DNA of 64,000 bases from Streptomyces spiroverticillatus. Lineage in GTDB: Bacteria; Actinomycetota; Actinomycetes; Streptomycetales; Streptomycetaceae. A program made the translations under genes and the position numbers. The notes beneath the pieces are model-generated. The model had not been told where the DNA came from and did no database searches. It saw only the letters and a list, made by a program, of their open reading frames with translations. The stretch spans positions 620,001 through 684,000 of the forward strand of contig BMUX01000002.1 of the NCBI GenBank assembly GCA_014650415.1, in the 5' to 3' direction. Shown one piece after another: positions 1 through 9,232 of this stretch (its first letter is position 1; each line of letters opens with the position of its first letter).

Positions 1-1
1 C

Positions 2-808
2 GCGTACCTCGCGAAGAACGGTTTCCGCTCGGTCCTGATCGGCCTCTCCGGCGGCATCGACTCCGCCCTCGTCGCGGCGATCGCCTGCGACGCGGTGGGC
101 GCGCAGCACGTGTACGGGGTCTCCATGCCGTCGAAGTACAGCTCCGAGCACTCCAGGGGCGACGCCGCCGAGCTGGCCCGCCGGACCGGGCTGAACTTCC
201 GCACCGTCGAGATCGCCCCGATGTTCGACGCGTACATGGCGGCGCTGGGCCTGACCGGGCTCGCCGAGGAGAACCTCCAGTCCCGGCTGCGCGGCACCAC
301 CCTGATGGCGCTCTCCAACCAGGAGGGCCACCTCGTCCTCGCCCCCGGCAACAAGTCCGAGCTGGCGGTGGGCTATTCCACCCTCTACGGCGACTCGGTG
401 GGCGCGTACGGCCCGATCAAGGACGTCTACAAGACCTGGATCTTCACGCTCGCCCGCTGGCGCAACAAGGCCGCCGAGGAACGCGGCCAGACCCCGCCGA
501 TCCCCGAGAACTCGATCTCCAAGCCGCCGAGCGCGGAGCTGCGCCCCGGCCAGGTCGACACCGACTCGCTGCCCGACTACGACGTCCTCGACAAGATCCT
601 CCAGCTGTACGTCGACCGGGACCAGGGCCTGGAGGCGATCGTCGCGGAGGGCTTCGAGCGGGAGCTGGTCGCGAAGACGCTGCGGATGGTCGACACGGCG
701 GAGTACAAGCGCCGCCAATACCCGCCGGGCACCAAGATCTCGCCCAAGGGCTTCGGCAAGGACCGCCGTCTGCCGGTCACCAACGGGTGGCGCGAGGGAG
801 CACAGTAA
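2..808 (+). CDS. nadE: NAD+ synthetase, C-terminal part (5' end outside window)
   Basis: Makes NAD+ by ATP-dependent amidation of deamido-NAD. The reading frame is open from base 2, so the start and any N-terminal glutaminase domain lie upstream. The visible 268 residues begin with the pyrophosphatase-fold ATP-binding motif SGGIDS (about residues 17-22 of the fragment). They continue through the conserved GTTLMALSNQ, TGNKSE-like APGNKSE and YGDSVG/GPIKDVYK segments of the synthetase domain. The first in-frame ATG at 95 falls inside the catalytic domain, after the SGGIDS motif, so it is not a start. The gene ends at a TAA followed by a strong hairpin. The family assignment is firm. That it is the glutamine-dependent form is inferred from actinomycete relatives, since the N-terminus is not visible. 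Confidence 0.93.
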   Translation, partial: AYLAKNGFRSVLIGLSGGIDSALVAAIACDAVGAQHVYGVSMPSKYSSEHSRGDAAELARRTGLNFRTVEIAPMFDAYMAALGLTGLAEENLQSRLRGTTLMALSNQEGHLVLAPGNKSELAVGYSTLYGDSVGAYGPIKDVYKTWIFTLARWRNKAAEERGQTPPIPENSISKPPSAELRPGQVDTDSLPDYDVLDKILQLYVDRDQGLEAIVAEGFERELVAKTLRMVDTAEYKRRQYPPGTKISPKGFGKDRRLPVTNGWREGAQ

Positions 809-830
809 GTACTGCGGCAGGGAAGCGAAA

Positions 831-861
831 GGGGCCGCCCGCGTTCCGCGCGGGCGGCCCC
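831..861. terminator. Hairpin terminator between converging genes
   Basis: Perfect 13-bp inverted repeat (831-843 with 849-861) and 5-nt loop, between the nadE stop at 808 and the converging stop at 886. No long T tract follows, as is usual in GC-rich actinomycetes. Its position suggests it serves both strands. Confidence 0.75.
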
Positions 862-885
862 TTCCTCGTACGTACGGCTGGAAGG

Positions 886-1974
886 CTAGAACTTCACCCG
901 TGCCGCGATCGGCAGGTGGTCGCTCGCGGTGCGCGGCAGCGTCCAGGAGGACATCGGCTCGACGCCCTTGACCATGATCTGGTCGATGCGGGCCATCGGG
1001 AACGCGGCCGGCCAGCTGAAGCCGAAGCCGTCGCCCGCCGCGCCCTGGGTGGAGCGCATCTGGGCGGTGATGCCGTTGAGGGCGCGGTCGTTCATGGTGC
1101 CGTTGAGGTCGCCGAGCAGGACCACGCGCTTGAGCGGCTCGCGGGCGATGGCCTCGCCGAGGGCGTCCGCGCTGGCGTCGCGCTGACCTGCGGTGAAGCC
1201 CGCGTTGAGCTTGACCCGCACCGACGGCATATGGGCGACGTACACCGCGATCTCGCCCTTGGGGGCGGCGACCGTGGCGCGCAGGGCGCGGGCCCAGCCG
1301 AGCCGGATGTCGACCTTGCGGACGTCGGTGAGGGGGTACTTGCTCCACAGGCCGACCGTGCCCTGCACCGTGTGGTGCTTGTACGAGGCGGCGGCCATGG
1401 CCTTCTCGTACCCGGCGAGGTTGTCGCCCGCGATCTCCTCCAGGGCCACGACGTCGGCGCCGGACGCCGCGAGGGTGGCGACGGTGCCGGCGGGGTCGTT
1501 GTTCTCGGCGTTCACGTTGTGGGTGGCGACGGTGAGGTCGCCGCCCGGCGTCGACTTGTCGGTGTACAGGCCCGCGAAGAGGTTGAGCCAGACCACCGCC
1601 GGAAGGATCAGCACGACCAGCGCCAGCGCGGAGCGGCGCATCAGGGCCAGGATCAGCAGCAGCGGGATGCCGAGGCCGAGCCAGGGCAGGAAGGTCTCGG
1701 TGAGGCTGCCGAGGTTGCCGACGGTGTTGGGGATCTCCGCGTGGAAGACCATGACGACGGCGAGCAGCAGGGCGACCACGGCGAGGAAGACGCCGCGCCG
1801 CCAGATGCGGGGGTCGCCGCGCCAGCCGTCTGCGAAGCGGCGCAGGGGCGAGCGGGGGGCGCTGCGGGTTTCGGGGGTGCTGCTGGTTCCGCGATTCGCA
1901 GAGGGCTCAGAGGGCTCGGAGGGACCGGGCTCCGGTCCGTGGTTACCGGTGTCCGGCCTGTACGCCTGCGCCAT
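886..1974 (-). CDS. Endonuclease/exonuclease/phosphatase (EEP) family membrane protein
   Basis: Predicted 362-residue protein. A proline- and serine-rich cytosolic N-terminus (about 1-50) is followed by three hydrophobic helices (about 57-80, 88-103, 107-125) and a C-terminal EEP domain. The EEP hallmarks are visible: THNVNAEN at the domain start, VVALEEI (metal-binding Glu), VVLLGDLNGT (catalytic Asp and Asn) and the terminal SDHLPI (Asp-His). The domain is probably extracytoplasmic. Its substrate, whether nucleic acid, phospholipid or another phosphodiester, cannot be told from sequence. The ATG at 1974 is chosen because the region upstream lacks protein-like sequence. It is divergent from panB. 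Confidence 0.85.
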   Translation of the reverse strand: MAQAYRPDTGNHGPEPGPSEPSEPSANRGTSSTPETRSAPRSPLRRFADGWRGDPRIWRRGVFLAVVALLLAVVMVFHAEIPNTVGNLGSLTETFLPWLGLGIPLLLILALMRRSALALVVLILPAVVWLNLFAGLYTDKSTPGGDLTVATHNVNAENNDPAGTVATLAASGADVVALEEIAGDNLAGYEKAMAAASYKHHTVQGTVGLWSKYPLTDVRKVDIRLGWARALRATVAAPKGEIAVYVAHMPSVRVKLNAGFTAGQRDASADALGEAIAREPLKRVVLLGDLNGTMNDRALNGITAQMRSTQGAAGDGFGFSWPAAFPMARIDQIMVKGVEPMSSWTLPRTASDHLPIAARVKF

Positions 1975-2289
1975 TCCGCTGTCCTCACTGCCTTGCCCGC
2001 TTGCCTTGCTCGTACGCCGTCCCCGCCCCGCCCTTGACCCTAGGCGATAGCCGGGACGCATCGTCGCCGCCATCCGTGGCGGGCGTACTGCGGGAAGGAC
2101 GAGAGGGCCCGGTGGGCAGTTCCTCGGACCGGCCTCGAACGCCGGGCTGTGACGAAACGCGCATAAAAGGGCAGGTGGGGAGGGTCTTGTGACCGCGCAC
2201 TTCCCGCGAGGCGGCACGGGATGCCACCATGGACGCGGTCCGGAGACGCCGTAAGGGCGCTTCGAGATGACGAAGGAGCCGTACCAGCC
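1975..2289. other. Divergent intergenic region, EEP gene / panB
   Basis: About 315 bp between two divergent genes, so it must contain both promoters. The panB ribosome-binding site AAGGAG is at 2273-2278. I found no convincing -35/-10 pair, repeat or RNA structure. Confidence 0.5.
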
Positions 2290-3174
2290 ATGACGCTTCA
2301 GGCTGCCCAAAACACTGCGCCCGAGGGGCGCACCCCCGCGCAGGCCGACCCCAAGGCCCTCTACGGCGGGACCGGCACGCGCCGGATCACCGTCCACCAG
2401 ATCGCCGCCGCCAAGCAGCGCGGCGAGAAGTGGCCCATGCTCACCGCGTACGACGCCATGACGGCGTCCGTGTTCGACGAGGCCGGGGTGCCGGTGCTGC
2501 TCGTCGGCGACTCGATGGGCAACTGCCACCTCGGGTACGAGACGACCGTGCCGGTCACCATGGACGAGATGGCCTTCCTTTCGGCCGCCGTCGTCCGCGG
2601 GACCCAGCGCGCGATGGTCGTCGCCGACCTGCCGTTCGGGTCGTACCAGGAAGGGCCCGTGCAGGCCCTGCGCAACGCCACCCGGCTGATCAAGGAGTCC
2701 GGGGTCGGCGCGGTCAAGCTGGAGGGCGGCGAGCGGTCGCTGCCGCAGACCGAGCTGCTGGTCGCCTCCGGCATCCCGGTGATGTCGCATCTCGGGCTCA
2801 CCCCGCAGTCGGTGAACACCCTCGGCTACCGGGTGCAGGGGCGCGGGGACGAGGCCGCGCACCAGCTGCTGCGGGACGCGAAGGCCGCGGAGAACGCGGG
2901 CGCGTTCGCGCTGGTGCTGGAGCTGGTCCCGGCGGAGCTGGCGGCCGAGGTCACCCGGAGCCTGTCGATCCCGACGATCGGGATCGGCGCGGGGCCCGAC
3001 ACGGACGCGCAGGTGCTCGTGTACACCGACATGGTGGGGCTGACCGGGGGCAAGGTGCCGCGCTTCACGAAGCAGTACGCGAACCTGCGCCAGACGCTGG
3101 GCGACGCCGCGAAGGCGTTCGCGGAGGAGGTCGCGGGCGGGAGCTTCCCGCGTGAGGAGCACACGTTCCACTAG
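2290..3174 (+). CDS. panB: 3-methyl-2-oxobutanoate hydroxymethyltransferase
   Basis: First committed step of pantothenate and coenzyme A synthesis: transfers a hydroxymethyl group from 5,10-methylene-tetrahydrofolate to 2-oxoisovalerate. The 294-residue protein is a full-length TIM barrel with PanB motifs MLTAYDAMTA, VLLVGDSMG (Mg-binding Asp), MSHLGLTPQS, the catalytic Glu in LVLELVP, and PTIGIGAGPD. The start at 2290 has AAGGAG 11 nt upstream. An in-frame ATG at 2221 would add 23 residues of non-family sequence and lacks a ribosome site. It appears to be transcribed alone. Confidence 0.96.
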   Translation: MTLQAAQNTAPEGRTPAQADPKALYGGTGTRRITVHQIAAAKQRGEKWPMLTAYDAMTASVFDEAGVPVLLVGDSMGNCHLGYETTVPVTMDEMAFLSAAVVRGTQRAMVVADLPFGSYQEGPVQALRNATRLIKESGVGAVKLEGGERSLPQTELLVASGIPVMSHLGLTPQSVNTLGYRVQGRGDEAAHQLLRDAKAAENAGAFALVLELVPAELAAEVTRSLSIPTIGIGAGPDTDAQVLVYTDMVGLTGGKVPRFTKQYANLRQTLGDAAKAFAEEVAGGSFPREEHTFH

Positions 3175-3197
3175 GGCGTGGGGCGGGCGGGGTTTCT

Positions 3198-3240
3198 GTG
3201 CGGGTGCGTTGTGGCTGGTCGCGCAGTTCCCCGCGCCCCT
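3198..3240 (+). repeat. Dispersed intergenic repeat, module A
   Basis: One copy of a roughly 43-bp unit ending in GCGCAGTTCCCCGCGCCCCT. Near-identical copies occur at about 9029-9050, 17003-17045, 54440-54482 and inverted at about 29649-29675, all between genes. The rest of the 3175-3460 gap is G/T-rich and shows no other feature. Confidence 0.8.
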
Positions 3241-3460
3241 GATGGCATGCCCTTCGGGCAGCCATCCCCCGCCCGCCCGCGCGTCAACACATCAAGCCAC
3301 TGTCGCGCAGACGACGGCCCACCGCCTTCCCCCTCGGTGGGCCGTCGGCGTGTGCGGGGGTGGTTTCTGGCTGTGGTTTGTCGGTGGGTTGTCGGTGGGG
3401 TGCGGGGGTTGTCCACAGGCTGTCGGTCGGTTGTCAGTGGGGGGTGCTCCACTGTGGGAC

Positions 3461-4468
3461 ATGACGCGACACGACAGCACACCACACGCCATCGAGGTCC
3501 GGGGCCTCGTCAAGCACTACGGCGAGACCAAAGCCCTGGACGGGGTCGATCTCAACGTCCGTGAGGGCACCGTCCTCGGAGTCCTGGGGCCGAACGGAGC
3601 GGGCAAGACGACGCTCGTACGGTGCCTGTCCACCCTGATCCGGCCGGACGCGGGGACGGCGACCGTCGCCGGGTACGACGTGGTCCGCCAGCCCCGCCAG
3701 CTGCGCCGCACCATAGGGCTGACCGGCCAGTACGCCTCCGTCGACGAGAAGCTCTCCGGCTGGGAGAACCTCTACATGATCGGCCGGCTGCTGGACCTGC
3801 CCCGGAAGGATGCCCGGCGCAGGTCGGACGACCTGCTGGAGCGGTTCTCGCTCACCGAGGCCGCCAAGAAGCCCGCCGCACAGTATTCGGGCGGCATGCG
3901 GCGGCGGCTCGACCTCGCGGCGTCCATGATCGGGCAGCCGGCTGTTCTGTATCTGGACGAGCCGACCACGGGTCTGGACCCGCGCACGCGGAACGAGGTG
4001 TGGGGCGAGGTCCAGCGGATGGTCGGCGAGGGCGTCACCGTGCTGCTCACCACCCAGTACATGGAGGAGGCCGAGCAGCTCGCGAGCGAGCTGACCGTGA
4101 TCGACCGGGGGCGGGTCGTCGCGGAGGGCAGGATCCACGAGCTGAAGGCGAAGGTCGGCGGGCGGACCCTCCAGATCCGGCCGTCGGACCCGACGCAGCT
4201 GTCCGCGATGGCGGACGCCGTCCGCCGGGCGGGCCTCGACGGGGTGGCCGGCGCCCAGATGGTGCCCGAGGAGGGCCTGCTGTACGTGCCGATCCTCAGC
4301 GACGAGCAACTGACGTCCGTGGTGGGCCTGTTGGGTGCGCAGGGCTTCGCGATCGCCGACATCGGCACCCATCTGCCCAGCCTGGACGAGGTGTTCCTGG
4401 CGATCACCGGCGAGAAGAGCAGCGAGAGCGACGTGCTCCGCGACATGAAGGAAGAGGTAGCGGCATGA
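3461..4468 (+). CDS. ABC exporter ATP-binding protein, DrrA family
   Basis: 335-residue ATPase of a drug-resistance-type ABC exporter. Visible motifs are Walker A (GPNGAGKT, about 41-48), Q-loop, signature YSGGMRRR, Walker B VLYLDEPTTGLDPRTR, and LLTTQYMEEA where many ABC proteins have a switch His. This Gln is common in DrrA relatives. A C-terminal extension of about 90 residues contains the DrrA-type PSLDEVFLAITG motif. The ATG at 3461 starts the recognisable domain. It overlaps the downstream permease gene by 4 nt (ATGA), so the two are co-translated. The exported compound is unknown. Confidence 0.92.
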   Translation: MTRHDSTPHAIEVRGLVKHYGETKALDGVDLNVREGTVLGVLGPNGAGKTTLVRCLSTLIRPDAGTATVAGYDVVRQPRQLRRTIGLTGQYASVDEKLSGWENLYMIGRLLDLPRKDARRRSDDLLERFSLTEAAKKPAAQYSGGMRRRLDLAASMIGQPAVLYLDEPTTGLDPRTRNEVWGEVQRMVGEGVTVLLTTQYMEEAEQLASELTVIDRGRVVAEGRIHELKAKVGGRTLQIRPSDPTQLSAMADAVRRAGLDGVAGAQMVPEEGLLYVPILSDEQLTSVVGLLGAQGFAIADIGTHLPSLDEVFLAITGEKSSESDVLRDMKEEVAA

Positions 4469-5322
4469 GTACGGCCACCCTGACGAAGCCCGGTGCCGGG
4501 CAGAGCGGCCCCACGCGGCCCGCCGTGGCCGAGGACGCGGAGGGCCGGATCGGCCTGCGCGCCAATCTGCGGCACATCGGCGCGCTCGCCCGGCGCAACA
4601 CGCTCCAGATCAAGCAGGACCCGGAGTCGATGTTCGATGTGCTGTTCATGCCCATCGTCTTCACGCTGCTGTTCACGTTCGTCTTCGGCGGCGCGATGAT
4701 GGGCAAGGGCAACCAGAGCGAGTACGTCAGCTATCTCGTGCCCGGCCTGATGGCCATGATGGGCATGAACGTGTCGATGTCGGTGGGCACCGGGGTCAAC
4801 GAGGACTTCCAGAAGGGGGTCATGGACCGGTTCCGGACGATGCCCATCGCCCGTTCCTCGGTCCTCATCGCGAAGATCGTCGTCGAGGTCGGCCGCATGA
4901 TGGTGGCCTTCACGATCCTGCTGGTCGTCGGCCTCATCCTGGGCATGACGATCGGTACGTCCTGGCTGCACGTGCTGGCGGCGGTCGGCCTCTCACTGCT
5001 GTTCGGCGCCTCGCTGATGTGGATCTTCATCCTGATCGGACTCACCGTGAAGACGGCCCAGGCCGTGCAGGGCATGGCGATGATCGTGCTGATGCCGCTC
5101 CAGTTCGGCTCGTCGATCTTCACTCCGACGTCGACGATGCCGGGCTGGCTGGAGACCTTCACCAACTACAACCCGCTGTCCAACCTCGCGGACGCCGCCC
5201 GCGGCCTCTTCCGGGGCGACATCCCGATCGCCCACGACGTGTGGATGGTGCTGGCCTGGTCGGCGGCGATCACGCTGGCGACCGCACCGCTGGCGATCCG
5301 CAAGTTCCGCGACAAGACCTGA
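4465..5322 (+). CDS. ABC-2 type permease, DrrB family
   Basis: 285-residue membrane partner of the preceding ATPase. After a hydrophilic N-terminus (about 1-55) there are six hydrophobic segments. It carries the ABC-2 signature region ending MPGWLETFTNYNPLSNLADAARGL, which is strongly conserved in DrrB-like permeases. The start codon overlaps the ATPase stop. Its stop is only 7 nt from the stop of the converging AfsR-like gene, leaving no room for a separate terminator. Confidence 0.92.
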   Translation: MSTATLTKPGAGQSGPTRPAVAEDAEGRIGLRANLRHIGALARRNTLQIKQDPESMFDVLFMPIVFTLLFTFVFGGAMMGKGNQSEYVSYLVPGLMAMMGMNVSMSVGTGVNEDFQKGVMDRFRTMPIARSSVLIAKIVVEVGRMMVAFTILLVVGLILGMTIGTSWLHVLAAVGLSLLFGASLMWIFILIGLTVKTAQAVQGMAMIVLMPLQFGSSIFTPTSTMPGWLETFTNYNPLSNLADAARGLFRGDIPIAHDVWMVLAWSAAITLATAPLAIRKFRDKT

Positions 5323-5329
5323 CGGGCGC

Positions 5330-8300
5330 TCAAGGTCCCGAGCCCCCGTTCTCTTCCTTCCGATACTCGTCGCGTCGCGCATACACCAGGGCGGTGGCCT
5401 CCTCCAGGGGAAGGCCGCCGCCCTCGGCGTACGCCCGCGCGTAGGCGTCGTCGTCCAGGAGGGTGCGGGTCAGGCGGACGGCGGTGTCCCGGGCGTGGGA
5501 CTCCTGCCCGTTCACGAAGTGCCCGTCGGGGAGGTGTTTCTCGTACGCACCCAGCAGGCGGCCCGCGTCCACGGCCAGGGAGGCGCGCCGGTCCGGGTCG
5601 GACTCCATCGTCGCCAGTCCGGCCAGGGTTCCCGCCGCGGTCATCAGGTGCACCGCGGGCATCTGCGGGGCGACCATCAGGGAGAGCTGCGAGTGGGACC
5701 GCTCCAGGGCGTACCCGACCAGGCCGATGGCCTCCTCGTACGACTCCTCCTGGTTGGCGACCCAGGCGAGCAGACCGAGCGAGAAACCGTCGAAGATCAT
5801 CAGGTTGCCGTTGTCGAAGTTGTTGCGCAGCAGGGCGAGTTGCTCGCGGGCCTCGGCCAGGCGGCCGGTGCGGCCGAGGCGAACGCCCAGGTAGAGGTGG
5901 GCGGCCGGGCGGACCTCGACGCGCTGGCTCTCGGTGTCTGCGAGGACCGCCCGCAGGATGTCCTCGCCCTCGTCGCCCTCGTCGAGTTCGATGAGCGCGC
6001 CGGCCAGCCGCACCCGCAGCAGCAGGGTCTGCGAGCGGGCGTCGAGCCGCTGGGTGTGGACGATGGCGTCCCGGTAGGCGTCGGCCGCCGCCGCGTACTC
6101 CCCGGTCCGCTCGTACGCCTCGCCGCGCGCGGAGAGGGATTCGGCGGCGCCCCAGGAGTCGCCGAGCCGCTCGAAGATGGCCAGGGACTCGTCGGCGTCG
6201 CGGCGGGCGTCGCCGACCCAGGCGGTGTGGTTGGCGAAGATGTTGGCGCGCATCTCCAGGGCGCCGGCCAGTTCCCACTCGTAACCGAAGTCGCGGCAGG
6301 CCTGGACGGTCGTGTTGATGGCGTCGCGCAGCGCATCGCTGCTCTCGCTGGTCATCAGCAGGGCCATGACCCACATGGAGCCGGGGACCCGGCAGGTCTG
6401 CGGCAGTCCGGGCCGGTAGGTGGCGACGACCCGGTTCAGCCAGTCCTTGGCGTCGTCGGTGAACCACACGTCCAGGTCGTGGTTCATGCTGATCAGGTTG
6501 AGCAGCCGGACGCCGCGCCGGGCCTCCTGGAGGACTTCGGGGCTCAGCGGCGGGGGCGCGTCGGTGCACTGCTCGTGCACCGGGGGTGCGGGCTCGACGG
6601 GACCCGCGAACGGGTCCGGACCCAGCTCCATGGCGGCGGAGGTCCAGTGCCGCTGGTCGGCGCGCAGGTCGCGGACGTGCCAGAACCAGGACATGGCGTG
6701 CACCAGCACCAGCGCCTCCTGCTCGTCCTCGGCGGCGACGGTGCGGCGCAGGGCGGTGCGCAGGTTCTCGTACTCGCTCTCGAAGCGGGCGATGGAGCGC
6801 AGTTGCTCGCGTCCGCGCATCAACGTGTCGCCCGTGCGGGCCAGTTCGCGGTAGTGGACGAGGTGGCGGCGCTCGACGGCCGCCTGCTCGCCGGACTCGG
6901 CGAGGCGCTCGGCGGCGTACTCCGAGACGGTCTCCAGGAGCCGGTAGCGCATCTCGCCGTCCGGCTCGGCGGGGGCGGCGACGACGAGGGACTTGTCGAC
7001 CAGCGAACCCAGCAGCTCCAGGGCGTCGGGCCCGCAGACGGCCTCGGCGGCGGCCAGGTCGCAGCCGCCGGAGAACGTCGACAGGGCGCTCAGCACCGCA
7101 CGTTCCGGCTCGTCGAGGAGGTCCCACGACCAGTCCACGACGGCGCGCAGCGTCTGCTGGCGCGGCAGTACGGTCCGGGCTCCCGCGGTGAGCAGCCGGA
7201 AGCGGTCGTCCAGCCGGTCCGCGATCTGACGTGGCGTCAGCATACGCAGGCGGGCGGCGGCCAGCTCGATGGCGAGCGGCAGCCCGTCCAGGCGGCGGCA
7301 GATCTCGGCGGCGGCCGCCGGGTCGTCGTCGGTACGGAACCCGGGCCGGGCGGCGGCCCCGCGCTCGGCGAACAGCCGCAGCGCGACGGGCTCCGGCAGC
7401 GGGTCGACCGGACGCACCAACTCCCCCGGCACACCCAGGGGTTCACGGCTCGTCGCCAGGACGGTGAGGCCGGGACAGTGCGCGAGGAGGTGGTCGACCA
7501 GGCGGGCGGCGGCGTCCAGCAGGTGCTCGCAGTTGTCGAGCAGCAGGAGCATGCGGCGGTGCCCGCAGTGCTCGACCAGCCGCACGAGGGGGTCGTCGGC
7601 GTGCCGGTCGGAGGCCCGGATGCTCTCCGCACCGGCACCGCGCAGGAGGGTCTCGCGGGCACCGAGCGCGGTGATCGCGGCGTCCGGCACGGCGTCGGGG
7701 TCGTCGACGGGGGCCAGTTCGACCAGCCAGGTGCCGTCGGGCCAGGGGGTGGTGCCGGTGCGTTCGGCCGCCTCCTGCGAGAGGCGGGTCTTGCCCGCGC
7801 CGCCGGGGCCCAGCAGGGTCACCAGACGGGCGCGGGTCAGGTCCTCGCGGATCACCTCGATGTCCGCCTCGCGGCCGACGAAGGAGGTCAGGCGGGCGCG
7901 GAGGTTGCCGGTGGGGGCGGGGGCGGGGGCGGCTGGTTGCACGGGCGGGGTGTCCAGCAACTCGCCGTGCAGGGCGCGGAGTTCGGCGGACGGGTCGATA
8001 CCGAGGCGGTCGGCCAGCTCCCTGCGTACGGTCTCGTACGCGTCCAGCGCCTCGGCGGTGCGGCCCGTCGCGTGCAGGGCGCGCAGCCGCAGGACCTGGA
8101 GGGGCTCGTCCAGGGGGTGCTCGGCGCACAGGGCGGTCAGCTCCGGGAGCGCCTCCTGGGCGCGGCCCAGCGGGAGGGACGCGGCGAGGCGGGCGCGGCG
8201 GGCGTCCAGGCGGCGGGCGTCCCAGCGGGCGGCGTCGGCGGTGCGGGCGGGCAGGTCGGCGAGGGCGGGGCCGCTCGTGCCCTGCCACAGGGCGAGGGCG

Positions 8301-8680
8301 TCGTCGAGGAGGGCGACGGCCTTCGCGGCATCTCCCTCGGCGAGGGCGCGGACGCCTTCCGCGGTGAGCCGCTCGAAGCGGTGCAGGTCGACGTCGTCGG
8401 GGTCGGCGACCAGGGCGTACCCGCCGTGCAGGGAGGCGACGGCGTCCCGGCCCAGCGCGCGGCGCAGGCGGGCGATCAGGGCCTGGGCGGCGGCGGGGGC
8501 GTCGGCGGGCGGGGCGTCGGACTCGCCCCACACCTCGTCCACGAGCACCGGCACCGGGACGGGGCGGCCGGGGCGCAGCGCGAGTGCGGTGAGCGTTGCG
8601 CGCAGGCGGGGGCCGCCGAGGGAGACGGGGGTGCCGTCGTCGCGGAGGGCTCGGGCGGGGCCGAGGATCTGGTAGCGCAC
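5330..8680 (-). CDS. AfsR/SARP-family transcriptional regulator with NB-ARC ATPase and TPR repeats
   Basis: 1116-residue multidomain activator. Order: OmpR-type winged-helix DNA-binding domain (about 1-95), bacterial transcriptional activation domain BTAD (about 100-245), NB-ARC/AP-ATPase (about 265-560) with Walker A GPGGAGKTR and Walker B RMLLLLDNCEHLL, then a long helical, TPR-like C-terminus. This is the AfsR architecture, which in Streptomyces typically activates secondary-metabolite or stress genes. The start is GTG. An ATG 8 nt upstream is out of frame. It converges on the DrrAB-like exporter, which may be functionally linked. No antibiotic biosynthetic genes are visible, so the target is unknown. 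Confidence 0.92.
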   Translation of the reverse strand: MRYQILGPARALRDDGTPVSLGGPRLRATLTALALRPGRPVPVPVLVDEVWGESDAPPADAPAAAQALIARLRRALGRDAVASLHGGYALVADPDDVDLHRFERLTAEGVRALAEGDAAKAVALLDDALALWQGTSGPALADLPARTADAARWDARRLDARRARLAASLPLGRAQEALPELTALCAEHPLDEPLQVLRLRALHATGRTAEALDAYETVRRELADRLGIDPSAELRALHGELLDTPPVQPAAPAPAPTGNLRARLTSFVGREADIEVIREDLTRARLVTLLGPGGAGKTRLSQEAAERTGTTPWPDGTWLVELAPVDDPDAVPDAAITALGARETLLRGAGAESIRASDRHADDPLVRLVEHCGHRRMLLLLDNCEHLLDAAARLVDHLLAHCPGLTVLATSREPLGVPGELVRPVDPLPEPVALRLFAERGAAARPGFRTDDDPAAAAEICRRLDGLPLAIELAAARLRMLTPRQIADRLDDRFRLLTAGARTVLPRQQTLRAVVDWSWDLLDEPERAVLSALSTFSGGCDLAAAEAVCGPDALELLGSLVDKSLVVAAPAEPDGEMRYRLLETVSEYAAERLAESGEQAAVERRHLVHYRELARTGDTLMRGREQLRSIARFESEYENLRTALRRTVAAEDEQEALVLVHAMSWFWHVRDLRADQRHWTSAAMELGPDPFAGPVEPAPPVHEQCTDAPPPLSPEVLQEARRGVRLLNLISMNHDLDVWFTDDAKDWLNRVVATYRPGLPQTCRVPGSMWVMALLMTSESSDALRDAINTTVQACRDFGYEWELAGALEMRANIFANHTAWVGDARRDADESLAIFERLGDSWGAAESLSARGEAYERTGEYAAAADAYRDAIVHTQRLDARSQTLLLRVRLAGALIELDEGDEGEDILRAVLADTESQRVEVRPAAHLYLGVRLGRTGRLAEAREQLALLRNNFDNGNLMIFDGFSLGLLAWVANQEESYEEAIGLVGYALERSHSQLSLMVAPQMPAVHLMTAAGTLAGLATMESDPDRRASLAVDAGRLLGAYEKHLPDGHFVNGQESHARDTAVRLTRTLLDDDAYARAYAEGGGLPLEEATALVYARRDEYRKEENGGSGP

Positions 8681-8772
8681 CGGGCCATTGTCCCTGGGGT
8701 CCGCCCGTCCCGGGGGCGGGGTCCTCCGGGCGCCCCCCCCCGCCCCGCCTTCCGATGCCGGGGGTCCTGCCC

Positions 8773-8886
8773 CCTTCCCCTAGCCCCCTTGGGCGGCGGG
8801 GCCGCCCCCCGGGGGCGGGACGGGCGGGCAAGGGGGCGGCCCGCCCGATCCGGGCCCACCCCGGCACCGGCCCCTGCCCGCACCTT
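8773..8886 (+). repeat. Dispersed intergenic repeat, module D
   Basis: A roughly 114-bp block rich in G and C runs, nearly identical to 54541-54654 and matched in inverted form at 13386-13445. It contains a central inverted repeat (GGGCGGCGGGGCCGCCCCCC) and lies in the 552-bp gap upstream of the AfsR-like gene. Confidence 0.8.
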
Positions 8887-8980
8887 CCGTGCCGGACACG
8901 CGCAGCCACAGGGCCCTCGGGGCGCCTCCCGGTACCGGGCGTCTGAAGCCCCGGCCCGCCGGGCCAAGGAGGCCCCAGCC

Positions 8981-9050
8981 CCGCCCCTTCACCTAAAGCG
9001 CTCGCCGCGCGGCTGGGTGGGTGGCTGGGCGCGCAGTTCCCCGCGCCCCT
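8981..9050 (+). repeat. Dispersed intergenic repeat, modules C and A
   Basis: Module C (8981-9014, core CCGCCCCTTCACCTAAA) followed at once by module A (about 9029-9050). The same C-then-A order occurs at 16962-17045 and 54373-54482, and on the other strand at 29649-29725. Confidence 0.8.
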
Positions 9051-9096
9051 GAAGGGGCACGGCAGGAGCGCGCCCGGCACAGGACGTCGCGCCCGC

Positions 9097-9205
9097 GCGG
9101 CGGAGCCGTACAGCGGAACTGCCTCGCGCCCCCAACGGGGCGCGCCCCCGCGGCGGAGCCGCACAGCGGAACAGCCCCGCGCCCCTAACCGGGCGCGACC
9201 GCGCG
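9097..9205 (+). repeat. 53-bp tandem repeat in intergenic region
   Basis: Two units of about 53 bp (at 9097 and 9150) plus the start of a third near 9197, each beginning GCGGCGGAGCCG and containing ACAGCGGAAC. Units differ at a few positions. They lie immediately downstream of modules C/A and just before the stop of the gene at 9233. Confidence 0.65.
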
Positions 9206-9232
9206 GCGCAGACCCGCCCCCCTGACAGGCCG

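Noticed and set aside
3421..3460. Possible riboswitch or leader RNA before the DrrA-like gene
   Set aside because: G/T-rich repeats such as GTCGGTGGGTTGTCGGTGG are visible, but no stable conserved RNA fold could be assigned.
5495..9052. 1185-codon plus-strand open frame opposite the AfsR-like gene
   Set aside because: It is the antisense shadow of a strongly supported gene with clear Walker motifs and BTAD. Composition is the Val/Gly/Arg-rich type expected from GC-rich antisense.
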